Positions 52,831 to 62,300 of a DNA stretch of 64,000 bases are shown here, one piece after another. Numbering within the stretch: the first letter of the stretch is position 1; every line of letters begins with the position of its first letter. Source of the DNA: an uncultured Eubacteriales bacterium. GTDB taxonomy: Bacteria; Bacillota; Clostridia; Oscillospirales; CAG-382. The notes beneath the pieces are model-generated. The model was given only the letters and a program-made list of their open reading frames with translations, was not told the origin of the DNA and made no database searches. Location of the stretch: NCBI GenBank assembly GCA_934446095.1, contig CAKSDR010000001.1:9267-73266 (forward strand). The letters are read 5' to 3'. The position numbers were made by a program, and so were the translations under genes.

Positions 52831-53726
52831 ACGGGGAAATTTTATGCCGCCTTTGCCCGAGAAACTGCGGGATAGACAGAAATTTAAAAAATGGCTTTTG
52901 CGGCGCCGGAAATAAAATAAAAATCGCGCGGTACGGACTTCATATGTGGGAAGAACCCTGCATTTCGGGAGAAAAAGGTTCGGGAACGGTGTTCTTTTCA
53001 GGCTGTCCGTTAAAGTGCGTATTCTGTCAGAATTATGAGATTTCTTGTAAAAATAAAGGAAAGTACATAACCGAAGATGATCTTGAGAGAATATTTCTTT
53101 ATCTTCAGGAAAATGGTGCTTGCAACATTAACCTTGTAAGTCCCACGCATTATTCCGATAAAATTGTAAAAGTTCTTGACAGGATAAAGCATAAACTTTA
53201 TATACCGGTTGTTTATAATACCGGCGGTTATGAAAAAAGCGAGGAAATTGAAAAATTAAAGGGATATATAGATGTTTTTCTGCCGGATCTTAAATATGTA
53301 TCGTCCGAACTTTCGGGAAAATATTCGGGAGCGAAAGATTACTTTGAGTATGCGTCAAAGGCTGTAATCAAAATGTTCGATATTGCAGGATATCCCAAGT
53401 TTGAAAATGGCAGAATCATCTCTGGTGTTATTGTAAGACATCTTGTTTTGCCTTCACATGTTGAAGATTCTTTTAAAGTTGTAGATTTTCTGAGCGAAAA
53501 TCTTGATTGTGAAAAATTATATTTAAGTATTATGCGCCAATATTTTCCGTCGTTTAATGCCTGCAAATACAAGGAAATCTCAAGAAAACTTACTTCTTTG
53601 GAATATAAAAAGGTAGTCGACTATGCGATCTCCAAAGGCATAAAAAATGGATTTATGCAAGATAAAAACACGTCGGAAGAAGAATATGTCCCTGATTTTT
53701 CAGGAGAAGAACTGATTCTTCCGTAA
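52818..53726 (+). CDS. Radical SAM protein, PflX-like (COG1313)
   Basis: 302 residues. A cysteine-rich N-terminus (C10, C13, C17, C28; RLCPRNCGIDR) precedes the radical SAM motif C63-x3-C67-x2-C70 (GCPLKCVFCQN). After it come PTHYSDKI, VVYNTGGYEK, VDVFLPDLKY and VRHLVLPSHVEDS. It resembles PflA-like activating enzymes; the partner enzyme is unknown, and no glycyl radical enzyme is in the window. Start ATG at 52818, AAGGA upstream within the previous gene. Confidence 0.85.
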   Translation: MESLNGEILCRLCPRNCGIDRNLKNGFCGAGNKIKIARYGLHMWEEPCISGEKGSGTVFFSGCPLKCVFCQNYEISCKNKGKYITEDDLERIFLYLQENGACNINLVSPTHYSDKIVKVLDRIKHKLYIPVVYNTGGYEKSEEIEKLKGYIDVFLPDLKYVSSELSGKYSGAKDYFEYASKAVIKMFDIAGYPKFENGRIISGVIVRHLVLPSHVEDSFKVVDFLSENLDCEKLYLSIMRQYFPSFNACKYKEISRKLTSLEYKKVVDYAISKGIKNGFMQDKNTSEEEYVPDFSGEELILP

Positions 53727-53750
53727 AAATTAAAAGTAGATTCTTTTTTC

Positions 53751-53779
53751 AGCGCAGTATAAAAACTGCGCTTTTTTTT
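53751..53779 (+). terminator. Terminator of the mfd-to-PflX region
   Basis: AGCGCAGT (53751-53758) and ACTGCGCT (53765-53772) form an 8-bp hairpin followed by TTTTTTT. Confidence 0.88.
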
Positions 53780-54070
53780 ACATTTTAAGATTTGTCTTGT
53801 AAAAATTATACCGAGATTTACGATTTTTTTAACGTAAGTGGATTTTACTGCGGTTGAAGTTTTGAACCGTAATTACTGCCCGTTTTTCTCCGACAGGGGC
53901 GGACGAACTGACCCCCGATGGCGGTAGGCTGCAAATTTTACCAAACTCCGATCGAGTTTTTGCAAAAGAGCGGTAAGTAAATTAAATGACAGCGAATAAT
54001 GGATGGATTGAGGTTTGGTTTTTGTCTATGCACGGCGCGGCTTATATGTACTTAAAAAGGCTTTTGTGAC
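53780..54070. other. Gene-free tract, possibly a decayed element
   Basis: About 290 bp with no supported gene. Between 53880 and 53990 the composition is more GC-balanced than other spacers, and GGGG (53896-53899) can pair with CCCC (53912-53915) across a 12-nt loop. A short open stretch (about 53933-53990 in one forward frame) has coding-like texture but no start or ribosome site. It could be pseudogene debris, a dispersed repeat, or an unrecognised RNA. Confidence 0.3.
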
Positions 54071-54107
54071 AAAAAAGATGCCTTAACTTTTGTTAAGACA
54101 TCTTTCT
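54071..54107 (-). terminator. pnp terminator
   Basis: On the minus strand AAAGATGTCTTAAC / GTTAAGGCATCTTT form a hairpin with one G-T pair, followed by a T run (complement of the A-rich 54071-54076). Confidence 0.85.
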
Positions 54108-54127
54108 TTATATAATATACAAATTTT

Positions 54128-56215
54128 TTATTCAAGACAATCTTTTCTTGAAAGGTTAATTCTGCCCTTGTCGTCTATTTCAATAACTTTAACGCGTATT
54201 TCATCGCCTACCGAAACCACATCTTCAACTTTTTCAACTCTTTTTTTGTCAAGTTTTGAGATGTGAACAAGCCCTTCTTTTCCGGGAGCATATTCAACGA
54301 AAGCGCCGAACGACATTATTCTTGTTACTTTTCCGACAAATTCTGTGCCTACTTCGGGATCTTTTGCAATAGCATTTACAATAGAAAGAGCTTTTTCGGC
54401 AGCGTCTTTGTCAACGCATGAAATGAATACCGATCCGTCGTCTTCAATGTCGATTTTTGCTCCGGTATCCGCACATATCTTCTGAATAACCTTTCCGCCG
54501 CTTCCTATAACTTCGCGGATTTTTTCAGGATCTATTTTTGTGCTTATCATTTTGGGAGCATATTTCGAAACTTCAGCTCTGGGCTCGGGAATTGCCTTTA
54601 ACATAACTTCATCGAGAATATACATACGGCCGGCTTTTGTCTGCTCGAAAGCGGCTTTAATAATTTCAGGGGTAAGTCCGTCAATCTTAAGGTCCATCTG
54701 GATTGCGGTGATGCCTTCCGTTGTACCGGTCACCTTGAAATCCATGTCTCCGAAGAAGTCCTCAAGTCCCTGGATATCAAGCATTGTCATCCATCTTTCG
54801 CCTTCGGTTACAAGACCGCATGAAATACCTGCAACAGGCGCAGTAATCGGAACGCCTGCGTCCATGAGGGCAAGTGTTGAAGCACATATGGATCCTTGAG
54901 AAGTAGAGCCGTTTGATGAAACTACCTCAGAAACGAGTCTTAAAGCGTACGGGAAAGTTTCAACCGGCGGAATAACCGGAAGCAATGCACGTTCTGCAAG
55001 AGCTCCATGACCTATTTCGCGGCGTCCGGGACTTCTTGAAGGTTTTGCCTCTCCGACAGAATATCCGGGCATATTATAATGGTGCATATAGCGTTTTGTT
55101 TCTTCGGGTTCGATACCGTCAAGCAACTGCTGATCGGCAACAGGACCTAATGTAACCGATGTGAGAACCTGAGTCTGTCCTCTTGTAAAGAGGGCGGAAC
55201 CGTGAACTCTGGGCAAAAGGCCTACTTCTGAAGCAAGGGGTCTTATCTGGTCAAGACGTCTGCCGTCAACGCGCTTTCCGTCGTCAAGAAGCCATCTGCG
55301 AACTACAAATTTCTGAAGTTTGTAAAGACATTCAGTCATAGCCTCTTTGCTTTCGGGATACTGTTCTTCAAAATGTGCAAACACATCGTCATATACTACT
55401 TTGAGTCTTTCCTCGCGTACGGTCTTATCATCTGTATCGAGCGCTGCGCGCACTTTTTCTATGGCATAGTCGCTTATTGCGTCGTACATGTCATGGTCAA
55501 CTTCACATGACGGGTACTGGAATTTGGGTTTGCCTATTTCATTTTGAATATCTTTTATGAATTTGACGATTTTTTTGATTTCCTCATGAGCTTTCATAAT
55601 TGCGTCAAACATCTGATCTTCGGGCACTTCTTTTGCGCCTGCTTCAATCATGACAACTTTCTGTTCGCTTCCCGCAACGGTAAGTTCAAGAGTACTTCTG
55701 CTTCTTTGTTCAACTGTCGGGTTAACGACAAGTTTGCCGTCTACAAGGCCCATGAAAACGCCTGCGATAGGACCGTTCCACGGAATATCGGATATCGAAA
55801 GGGCAATAGACGCGCCGATCATAGCTGTGATTTCGGGCGAATTGTCGGGATCAACCGATAAAACAAGAAGACTTATGCATACATCGTTCCTTAAATCTTT
55901 AGGGAAAAGCGGGCGGATAGGTCTGTCAATAACACGAGAAGTTAAAATTGCTTTTTCGGTAGGTTTTCCTTCTCTTTTGAGAAAACTTCCGGGTATGCGG
56001 CCTACAGAATAAAGACGCTCTTCGAAATCTACCGACAGCGGAAGAAAATCGATGCCGTCTCTCGGGGCTGCACTTGCCGTAGCGGTTGCAAGAATAACGG
56101 TATCACCGTAGCGTACAAGCGCCGAACCGTTTGCAAGCTGTGCGATTTTACCGGTTTCAACAACCAAAGGTCTTCCTTCAAACTCTGTGCTGAAGGTTCT
56201 GTAATTTTCGAACAA
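54128..56215 (-). CDS. pnp: Polynucleotide phosphorylase
   Basis: Phosphorolytic 3'-5' exoribonuclease of RNA turnover. 695 residues from the TTG at 56215, giving the normal family opening FENYRTFSTEFEGRPL. Two RNase PH-like domains are joined by a helical linker; the second has the catalytic GRREIGHGALAERAL and SNGSTSQGS motifs and MDFKVTGT. C-terminal KH domain (KIREVIGSGGKVIQKI) and S1 domain (VEYAPGKEGLVHISKL) follow. A second, upstream in-frame TTG at 56284 has an equally good CGGAGG site 8 nt away and would add 23 residues. It is the second gene after rpsO, as in most bacteria. Confidence 0.96.
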   Translation of the reverse strand: MFENYRTFSTEFEGRPLVVETGKIAQLANGSALVRYGDTVILATATASAAPRDGIDFLPLSVDFEERLYSVGRIPGSFLKREGKPTEKAILTSRVIDRPIRPLFPKDLRNDVCISLLVLSVDPDNSPEITAMIGASIALSISDIPWNGPIAGVFMGLVDGKLVVNPTVEQRSRSTLELTVAGSEQKVVMIEAGAKEVPEDQMFDAIMKAHEEIKKIVKFIKDIQNEIGKPKFQYPSCEVDHDMYDAISDYAIEKVRAALDTDDKTVREERLKVVYDDVFAHFEEQYPESKEAMTECLYKLQKFVVRRWLLDDGKRVDGRRLDQIRPLASEVGLLPRVHGSALFTRGQTQVLTSVTLGPVADQQLLDGIEPEETKRYMHHYNMPGYSVGEAKPSRSPGRREIGHGALAERALLPVIPPVETFPYALRLVSEVVSSNGSTSQGSICASTLALMDAGVPITAPVAGISCGLVTEGERWMTMLDIQGLEDFFGDMDFKVTGTTEGITAIQMDLKIDGLTPEIIKAAFEQTKAGRMYILDEVMLKAIPEPRAEVSKYAPKMISTKIDPEKIREVIGSGGKVIQKICADTGAKIDIEDDGSVFISCVDKDAAEKALSIVNAIAKDPEVGTEFVGKVTRIMSFGAFVEYAPGKEGLVHISKLDKKRVEKVEDVVSVGDEIRVKVIEIDDKGRINLSRKDCLE

Positions 56216-56302
56216 TTTGTTCGCCTCCGTTTCTTTTTTTGAAGTGCGGAGGTCACAAAATAAATTTTTTAAACTTTCAAACAATGGTTTTTCCTCCGTA
56301 AA
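56213..56302 (-). promoter_or_regulatory. Duplicate start region of pnp with a possible anti-Shine-Dalgarno element
   Basis: On the minus strand CGGAGG-8 nt-TTGTTTGAAA (TTG at 56284) is echoed 69 nt later, in frame, by CGGAGG-8 nt-TTGTTCGAAA (TTG at 56215). Between them lies CCTCCG, which can pair with either CGGAGG, so it could mask one start. The pattern looks like a local duplication of the initiation region, possibly used for control. Confidence 0.6.
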
Positions 56303-56315
56303 AAATTTAAAACAG

Positions 56316-56403
56316 AGCGTCAGTCATGCAAAATGCACGGATTTAGCACTTAAAAATAAATCCGAATATCAGACTTGTTTTTAAATGCTAACTCACCGAC
56401 GCT
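56316..56403 (-). promoter_or_regulatory. Structured leader between rpsO and pnp, candidate RNA switch
   Basis: On the minus strand AGCGTCGGT (56403-56395) pairs with ACTGACGCT (56324-56316). Inside, TTAGCA (56391-56386) can pair with TGCTAA (56348-56343), or else GGATTTA (56363-56357) can pair with TAAATCC (56345-56339). These two inner helices share bases and exclude each other. A U-rich stretch follows, then the first pnp ribosome site. No known class was recognised. Confidence 0.5.
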
Positions 56404-56428
56404 TTGCAAATGGGTATATGCTTAATTT

Positions 56429-56462
56429 GGGTGAACACGCATTTTTATAAACATGTTCACCC
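56429..56462. other. Hairpin after rpsO
   Basis: GGGTGAACA (56429-56437) and TGTTCACCC (56454-56462) form a perfect 9-bp stem. On the minus (transcribed) strand it is followed by AAATT, not by a T run, so it is more likely an RNA-processing or stability site than a terminator. A hairpin cut by RNase III sits at this place in E. coli rpsO-pnp. Confidence 0.55.
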
Positions 56463-56476
56463 ATTTTTGCCTGAAA

Positions 56477-56743
56477 TTACTTTCTGATGTTAAGTTTTTC
56501 AATGATTGTGCGATAACGGTTGATATCTTTTTTCATAAGATAACCGAGAAGATTTCTTCTGTGTCCTACCATTTTAAGAAGACCTCTTCTTGAATGATGG
56601 TCGTTCTTGTTGGTTTTTAAATGCTCTGTTAAAGAGTTGATTCTTGAAGTGAGAATAGCAATCTGAACCTCAGGAGAACCTGTATCACCTTCATGAATTT
56701 TGTACTCGTTGATAATGTTTTGTTTTTCGTCTTTCTGCATCAT
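56477..56743 (-). CDS. rpsO: Ribosomal protein S15
   Basis: 88-residue small-subunit protein that binds the 16S three-way junction. The core [19 protein letters not shown] and [21 protein letters not shown] are unmistakable. The start MMQKDEKQN at 56743 follows GGTGG by 10 nt; the frame is open further upstream but without support. The upstream leader (56744-56890) is GC-rich and can fold, a common site of S15 autoregulation. Confidence 0.97.
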   Translation of the reverse strand: MMQKDEKQNIINEYKIHEGDTGSPEVQIAILTSRINSLTEHLKTNKNDHHSRRGLLKMVGHRRNLLGYLMKKDINRYRTIIEKLNIRK

Positions 56744-56893
56744 AAGTATGATTCCACCTTTATATAAAAATTCGAAAATACCGTCGCAGACCAAAGCATA
56801 GGCGGGTGAAAACCTTTTCGAACCGCGCGCAAAGACGCATGCGGCAAAAGCCTAACTCCATATACTGAGATGAGGACAAATATTTACCTATAG

Positions 56894-56922
56894 AGTATAT
56901 CACAAATATTTTGATTTGTAAA
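56894..56922 (-). promoter_or_regulatory. rpsO promoter
   Basis: On the minus strand TTTACA (56922-56917), 17-nt spacer, TATACT (56899-56894). The transcript would begin about 140 nt before rpsO, leaving room for a structured leader. Confidence 0.78.
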
Positions 56923-56960
56923 TATATTTTTTGAAAAAATATATTTTATATGTAATTTTC

Positions 56961-56989
56961 TTGAAAACCGGCGCGGATTATGTTATAAT
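56961..56989 (+). promoter_or_regulatory. Promoter of the helix-turn-helix gene
   Basis: TTGAAA (56961-56966), 17-nt spacer, TATAAT (56984-56989). It is divergent from the rpsO promoter, 40 nt away, so a regulator could affect both. Confidence 0.78.
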
Positions 56990-57038
56990 CAATATAAATT
57001 AAGTGAAATTATATGAATAAAAAAGTTTGGGCCGGAAA

Positions 57039-57392
57039 ATGAAAAATAAATTTCAGAAGAAAATCTTTTCGATATTGCTTGAAAAGGCAAAAGGCACGCG
57101 AAGCGTCAGGGCGTTTGCCGCCGACTGCAATATAAGTTACGTGCAGATGAGAAAACTTATAAATTGCGAGCAGGAAAATCCGCCCGGGAAAAAACTTTTG
57201 CAAAAAATTGCCGAAAACAGCATGTGCGGAATAGACTACGACGACTACGCTTTTGCATGCGGACTTGCTTTTGAAAATGACAAGGACTCGGTATTTTCAA
57301 AACAAGAGGAACTGCTCGTGGAAAAATTCAGAAATCTTTCCAATAATCAGAAAAAAACAGTATTTAAATTTATAGATTTTTTGGATTTTTAA
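57039..57392 (+). CDS. Small XRE-like helix-turn-helix protein
   Basis: 117 residues. Residues about 15-60 have XRE-like spacing (SVRAFAADCNISYVQMRKLINCEQENPPGKKLLQKIAE), and a C-terminal part with LSNNQKKTVFKFIDFL resembles repressor-tail helices. ATG at 57039 with GGGCCGG upstream; a weaker TTG at 57027 is in frame. It could regulate its own promoter or the divergent rpsO unit; the target is unknown. Confidence 0.75.
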   Translation: MKNKFQKKIFSILLEKAKGTRSVRAFAADCNISYVQMRKLINCEQENPPGKKLLQKIAENSMCGIDYDDYAFACGLAFENDKDSVFSKQEELLVEKFRNLSNNQKKTVFKFIDFLDF

Positions 57393-57448
57393 TGATTGCC
57401 GCGGTGTTTTTCGCCGAAGCAAAATAAAAAATATTTAAAAGGAGAAAT

Positions 57449-58081
57449 ATGGTAATACTTAAAGCGCTTTTATATATTTTTATATTTTTGCTTTTAATGA
57501 TTTTTATATCTTTATGCCTTAAAGTGAAAGTTTTTTTCATATATAAGGAAAACAAGCCCAGGATATATTTAAAAATTCTGTTTTTTAAATTTGATTTTTC
57601 AAAGAAAACCGGTCAATCGAAATCAAAAATTAAGGCTGAGAGAAAAAAAATGTCCGGAGAACACGCGCAGGATAAAGTCGTAAATGACGGTAAAAATGCC
57701 GAAAACAAAGCGGCAAAGACAAAAAAAGAACCGGAACTTTTTGATGTTTTGAAACTTGTGCTCAAACTTTTAGAAGATTTCGTACCGAGGTTTGCAAAGG
57801 CAATTTTTGTACATATAAAAAGCATAAATATTATTGTGGGCAAGGAAGATGCAGCCGATACAGCCGTGTTTTACGGCCAGGTGTGCGCGATTGTCGGCGG
57901 GATATGCGCTTTTGAAAACCTTATACCGAATTTTTCGATAGCCGACGGCGCAATTTTTGTGGATGTTGACTATGAAAGCGGAAAAACTGTCGGAGAAACA
58001 GAAATTATTATTTCCGCAAGAGTCGGAAAACTCGTATTTTGCGCGCTCCATACGGGAATTGTATACCTTTTGAATAAATAA
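57449..58081 (+). CDS. DUF2953 membrane protein
   Basis: 210 residues. An N-terminal membrane helix (about 3-23), KVKVFFIYKENKPRIYLKILFFKFDF (about 25-50), then a charged lysine-rich low-complexity linker (about 52-92) and a C-terminal amphipathic region (IKSINIIVGKEDAADTAVFYGQVCAIVGG), as in DUF2953. It precedes the ytfJ/gerW gene, the usual clostridial pairing. AAGGAG upstream. Confidence 0.85.
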   Translation: MVILKALLYIFIFLLLMIFISLCLKVKVFFIYKENKPRIYLKILFFKFDFSKKTGQSKSKIKAERKKMSGEHAQDKVVNDGKNAENKAAKTKKEPELFDVLKLVLKLLEDFVPRFAKAIFVHIKSINIIVGKEDAADTAVFYGQVCAIVGGICAFENLIPNFSIADGAIFVDVDYESGKTVGETEIIISARVGKLVFCALHTGIVYLLNK

Positions 58082-58101
58082 CTTTTTGGGAGGATTTAAT
58101 C

Positions 58102-58572
58102 ATGTCTGAAAATATGCCGCTCAGCGACGTTATAAAAACATCGCTTGAAAACATTAAAAATGTAATAGATACAAGCACAGTAATCGGCGAACCTATAACA
58201 GTGCTTGAAGATACGGTTATAATTCCCGTGTCAAAAGTTTCCGTGGGCTTTGCCTCCGGCGGCGCGGAATATAACGGAAAAAAAGACAATCAGGCAAAAA
58301 ATCCGAAATTCGGAGGAGGCGGGGGAACCGGTCTTACAGTCAACCCTGTGGCATTTCTTATTGTGAATAAGTCGGGCGACGTAAGAATGCTTAATGTTGA
58401 CGAAAACAGCGGATATTCCGGAAACGAAGGATATGTAGGCATGGTTGCCGCATTGGATGAATTTATAAACAGAGCTCCGGATATGCTTGAAAAATTTAAA
58501 TTTATGTTCGGAAAAAAGAAAAACGAAAAGCAGGACGAAGAACCGGAAAAAGAAGATTTAAAAGAAGAATGA
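58102..58572 (+). CDS. ytfJ: GerW family sporulation protein YtfJ
   Basis: 156 residues beginning MSENMPLSDVIKTSLENIKNVIDTSTVIGEPI with the core VIIPVSKVSVGFASGGAEY and the glycine-rich loop GGGGGTGLTVNPVAFLIV (about 73-90). Made in the forespore in Bacillus and linked to germination. The acidic C-terminal tail (KKNEKQDEEPEKEDLKEE) is unstructured. GGGAGG precedes the ATG. Its presence suggests a sporulating lineage. Confidence 0.9.
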   Translation: MSENMPLSDVIKTSLENIKNVIDTSTVIGEPITVLEDTVIIPVSKVSVGFASGGAEYNGKKDNQAKNPKFGGGGGTGLTVNPVAFLIVNKSGDVRMLNVDENSGYSGNEGYVGMVAALDEFINRAPDMLEKFKFMFGKKKNEKQDEEPEKEDLKEE

Positions 58573-58632
58573 TATTCTGTCTTCTGCAAGACATTTGTCT
58601 GCAAATGCAGAGGTTTTGGGTTTAATTAAAAA

Positions 58633-58668
58633 AAAAGCCGCAACGAAAAATTCGTTGCGGCTTTTATA
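58633..58668. terminator. Bidirectional terminator between ytfJ and gdhA
   Basis: AAAAGCCGCAACGAA (58633-58647) and TTCGTTGCGGCTTTT (58651-58665), a 15-bp stem with T-rich tracts on both sides (a nine-base run on the minus strand). Confidence 0.9.
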
Positions 58669-58752
58669 TTGATTGTTTTAATTTTTAAAAACTCATAAGG
58701 GCGGGCAATTCCGCATACTTTAAGTGAAATTTTGCGAATGATGTGAATACAA

Positions 58753-60123
<1,371 letters not shown>

Positions 60124-60146
60124 CTACAATTTTAAAAATACAATTT

Positions 60147-60175
60147 AGTATAGCATATATGGGTAAAATTTGCAA
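60147..60175 (-). promoter_or_regulatory. gdhA promoter
   Basis: On the minus strand TTGCAA (60175-60170), 17-nt spacer, TATACT (60152-60147). The region 60180-60345 is very AT-rich, with no gene I can support; a weak inverted repeat (AAAATTAAC / GTTAATTTT, 60343-60371) at the end of the next gene may be a poor terminator. Confidence 0.72.
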
Positions 60176-60369
60176 TATAAATTCAGATATTTTTCAAAAA
60201 AATATTAAAAACATATATTATTTAAACATATTGTTAATAAAATGAATTATTAAGGAACAAAACATTCATAAAATGCATAAAAACGAACCTTTTTAAAGTT
60301 TTAAGGAGGATATCGGTATTGATTTTTAAATGCCCGTATGGTAAAATTAACTGACAGAAGACGTTAATT

Positions 60370-61470
60370 TTAAGTTTCGGAAAGCGAATATGAACGGTGT
60401 TTTCCGGAATATTCTACCAAAGCCGTACTTTCGGAGATATTTTCCTTATTTATTTCAAGCGATACGGAAATTTCCTCAGGATAGGTTTTGGGAACGGTAA
60501 TATATATGTCTTCGGCATTATACACAGTTTTTCCGTTTTCGCCCAGACAGGAGCGCAGGCTGTTTTTTTTCGCAACAAGCAAGGTTTTAAAATTATCAAT
60601 AGCATAGTTCTGCATTTTTTCATGGTCCTGCCAGTCGTTTCTGTCATTTAGGGTTACCGCTATAAAAAGGCTGTTGTCTTTTCCGAATGACGAAACAAGG
60701 CATCTTCCGGCGGCTTTGGTGTATCCGGTTTTTATTCCGTTGCAAAGATTTGAATATTTCAGCAGTTTGTTGTGATTTACGAATAGTCTGTCGGTGTTTA
60801 AAAAATCCGAATGAACAAGTTTTGTCTTTGTTGAAACAATTTCTCTGAAAGTTTTGTTTTTCATCGCATATGCTGCGATTTTCGAAAGTTCAAGCGCAGT
60901 TGTATAATGAGTTTCACTTGTAAGTCCGTGCGGATTGTCGAAATGCGTATAAGATAAGTTTAACGATGAGGCCTTATCGTTCATCATTTTGACGAACTCC
61001 TCAGTGCTGCCTGCAACGGCAACGGCTATCGCGTCTGCGGCATCGTTTCCCGATTCAAGCAGAAGTCCGTACAAAAGGTCTATCATTTTTATTTTTTCGT
61101 TTTCCGTAAGATATACCGAAGAGCCTTCTATACCGACGGATTTTTTTGTGACAGTAACCATATCTTCAAGATCAAAGTTTTCGATTGCGACAATTGCGGT
61201 CATTATTTTTGTTGTGCTTGCCATTGCAAGTTTTGCCGAGGAATTTTTGGAATAAAGAACGTCGCCGCTGTTCGCGTCGATTAAAACCGCGCTTTGCGCT
61301 GACACTTCGAACGGCATTATATCCTGCGAAGCGACCGTCGTTTTAATATTATTATCTTTATATTCCGCAACTGCCGGCGGCTCATACAATGAGCACAGAA
61401 GTATAGAAAAGCAGGATATAATCAAAAAATAATATATGCATATTTTATGACGAACAGTTAATCTTCTCAT
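60370..61470 (-). CDS. D-alanyl-D-alanine carboxypeptidase, canonical PBP5 family
   Basis: 366 residues. Signal peptide or anchor near 8-28; serine peptidase S11 domain with all three motifs intact: S85-T-T-K88, S140-G-N142 and K247-T-G249. It trims the terminal D-alanine of peptidoglycan stem peptides outside the membrane. The C-terminal part is short and lacks a clear second membrane helix. The ATG at 61470 has GGAG 10 nt upstream; a GTG at 61491 overlaps that site. Serves as the reference for the degraded paralogue at 14678-16084. Confidence 0.92.
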   Translation of the reverse strand: MRRLTVRHKICIYYFLIISCFSILLCSLYEPPAVAEYKDNNIKTTVASQDIMPFEVSAQSAVLIDANSGDVLYSKNSSAKLAMASTTKIMTAIVAIENFDLEDMVTVTKKSVGIEGSSVYLTENEKIKMIDLLYGLLLESGNDAADAIAVAVAGSTEEFVKMMNDKASSLNLSYTHFDNPHGLTSETHYTTALELSKIAAYAMKNKTFREIVSTKTKLVHSDFLNTDRLFVNHNKLLKYSNLCNGIKTGYTKAAGRCLVSSFGKDNSLFIAVTLNDRNDWQDHEKMQNYAIDNFKTLLVAKKNSLRSCLGENGKTVYNAEDIYITVPKTYPEEISVSLEINKENISESTALVEYSGKHRSYSLSET

Positions 61471-61566
61471 ATATATAAATCTCCGAAACACACTTTTTAT
61501 TTTATATATATGAAAAAATTAATTTTATATGAAAAAAATTTAAAACATCGGAGAATCAGAATTATT

Positions 61567-62283
61567 ATGAAGGAAATCAGAATACAAAAATTTATATCCG
61601 ACAGCGGTGTAATGTCGAGAAGAGCTGCCGAAAAGGAAATTGAATCCGGAAGAGTTACCGTAAACTTTGATAAAGCCGTGATAGGGCAAAAGATCGATCC
61701 CGAAAAGGACATAGTAAGAATATCGGGCAAACTTGTAAAAAAAGATAAGAACGACAAGAAGTACGTTATGCTTTATAAGCCCAGAGGATACGTAACAACA
61801 ATGAGCGACGAAAAGGGAAGAAAATGCATTCCCGAACTTATATCGGATATAGGACAGCGCTTATATCCGTGCGGAAGGCTTGACATGGAATCCGAGGGAC
61901 TTTTGATTTTAACAAACGACGGTGAGGTTGCGGAAAAACTCATGCATCCGAAAACCCACATTGAGAAAATCTACCATGTTAAAGTAAGGACGGAAATTTC
62001 TCCGGAAAACTTAAAAAAGTTAAACTCTCCGATGACGATTGACGGATATGATATAAAGCCTGTCAAGGTCACAATTATTTCAAGAAAAGAAAATGAAACT
62101 CAGTTAAGATTTACATTGTGCGAGGGCAGAAACCGTCAGATAAGAAAAATGTGCGAAAACTGCGGACTCGAGGTTTTAAGACTCAAGAGAGTTTCTGTGG
62201 GGAATCTGAATATCGGAATGTTAAAGCCCGGTAAATGGAGATATCTTAACCACTCGGAAACGGAATATTTAAAAAAATTATAA
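61567..62283 (+). CDS. 23S rRNA pseudouridine synthase, RluB/RsuA family
   Basis: 238 residues. S4 domain (about 1-60; RIQKFISDSGVMSRRAAEKEI), then the pseudouridine synthase fold with the catalytic aspartate in CGRLDMESEGLLILTNDG (about 101-118), and C-terminal CEGRNRQIRKMCE. The product makes pseudouridine in rRNA; RluB or RsuA specificity cannot be fixed here, so the symbol is left blank. ATG at 61567 (GGAG 13 nt before it is distant). Divergent from the carboxypeptidase. Confidence 0.92.
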   Translation: MKEIRIQKFISDSGVMSRRAAEKEIESGRVTVNFDKAVIGQKIDPEKDIVRISGKLVKKDKNDKKYVMLYKPRGYVTTMSDEKGRKCIPELISDIGQRLYPCGRLDMESEGLLILTNDGEVAEKLMHPKTHIEKIYHVKVRTEISPENLKKLNSPMTIDGYDIKPVKVTIISRKENETQLRFTLCEGRNRQIRKMCENCGLEVLRLKRVSVGNLNIGMLKPGKWRYLNHSETEYLKKL

Positions 62284-62300
62284 TTAAAGAGGAAAAATTT

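Noticed and set aside
53880..53960. Riboswitch (cyclic di-GMP class) in the spacer before pnp
   Set aside because: A GGCGGTAGGC stretch looked suggestive, but the other conserved blocks of the class are absent.
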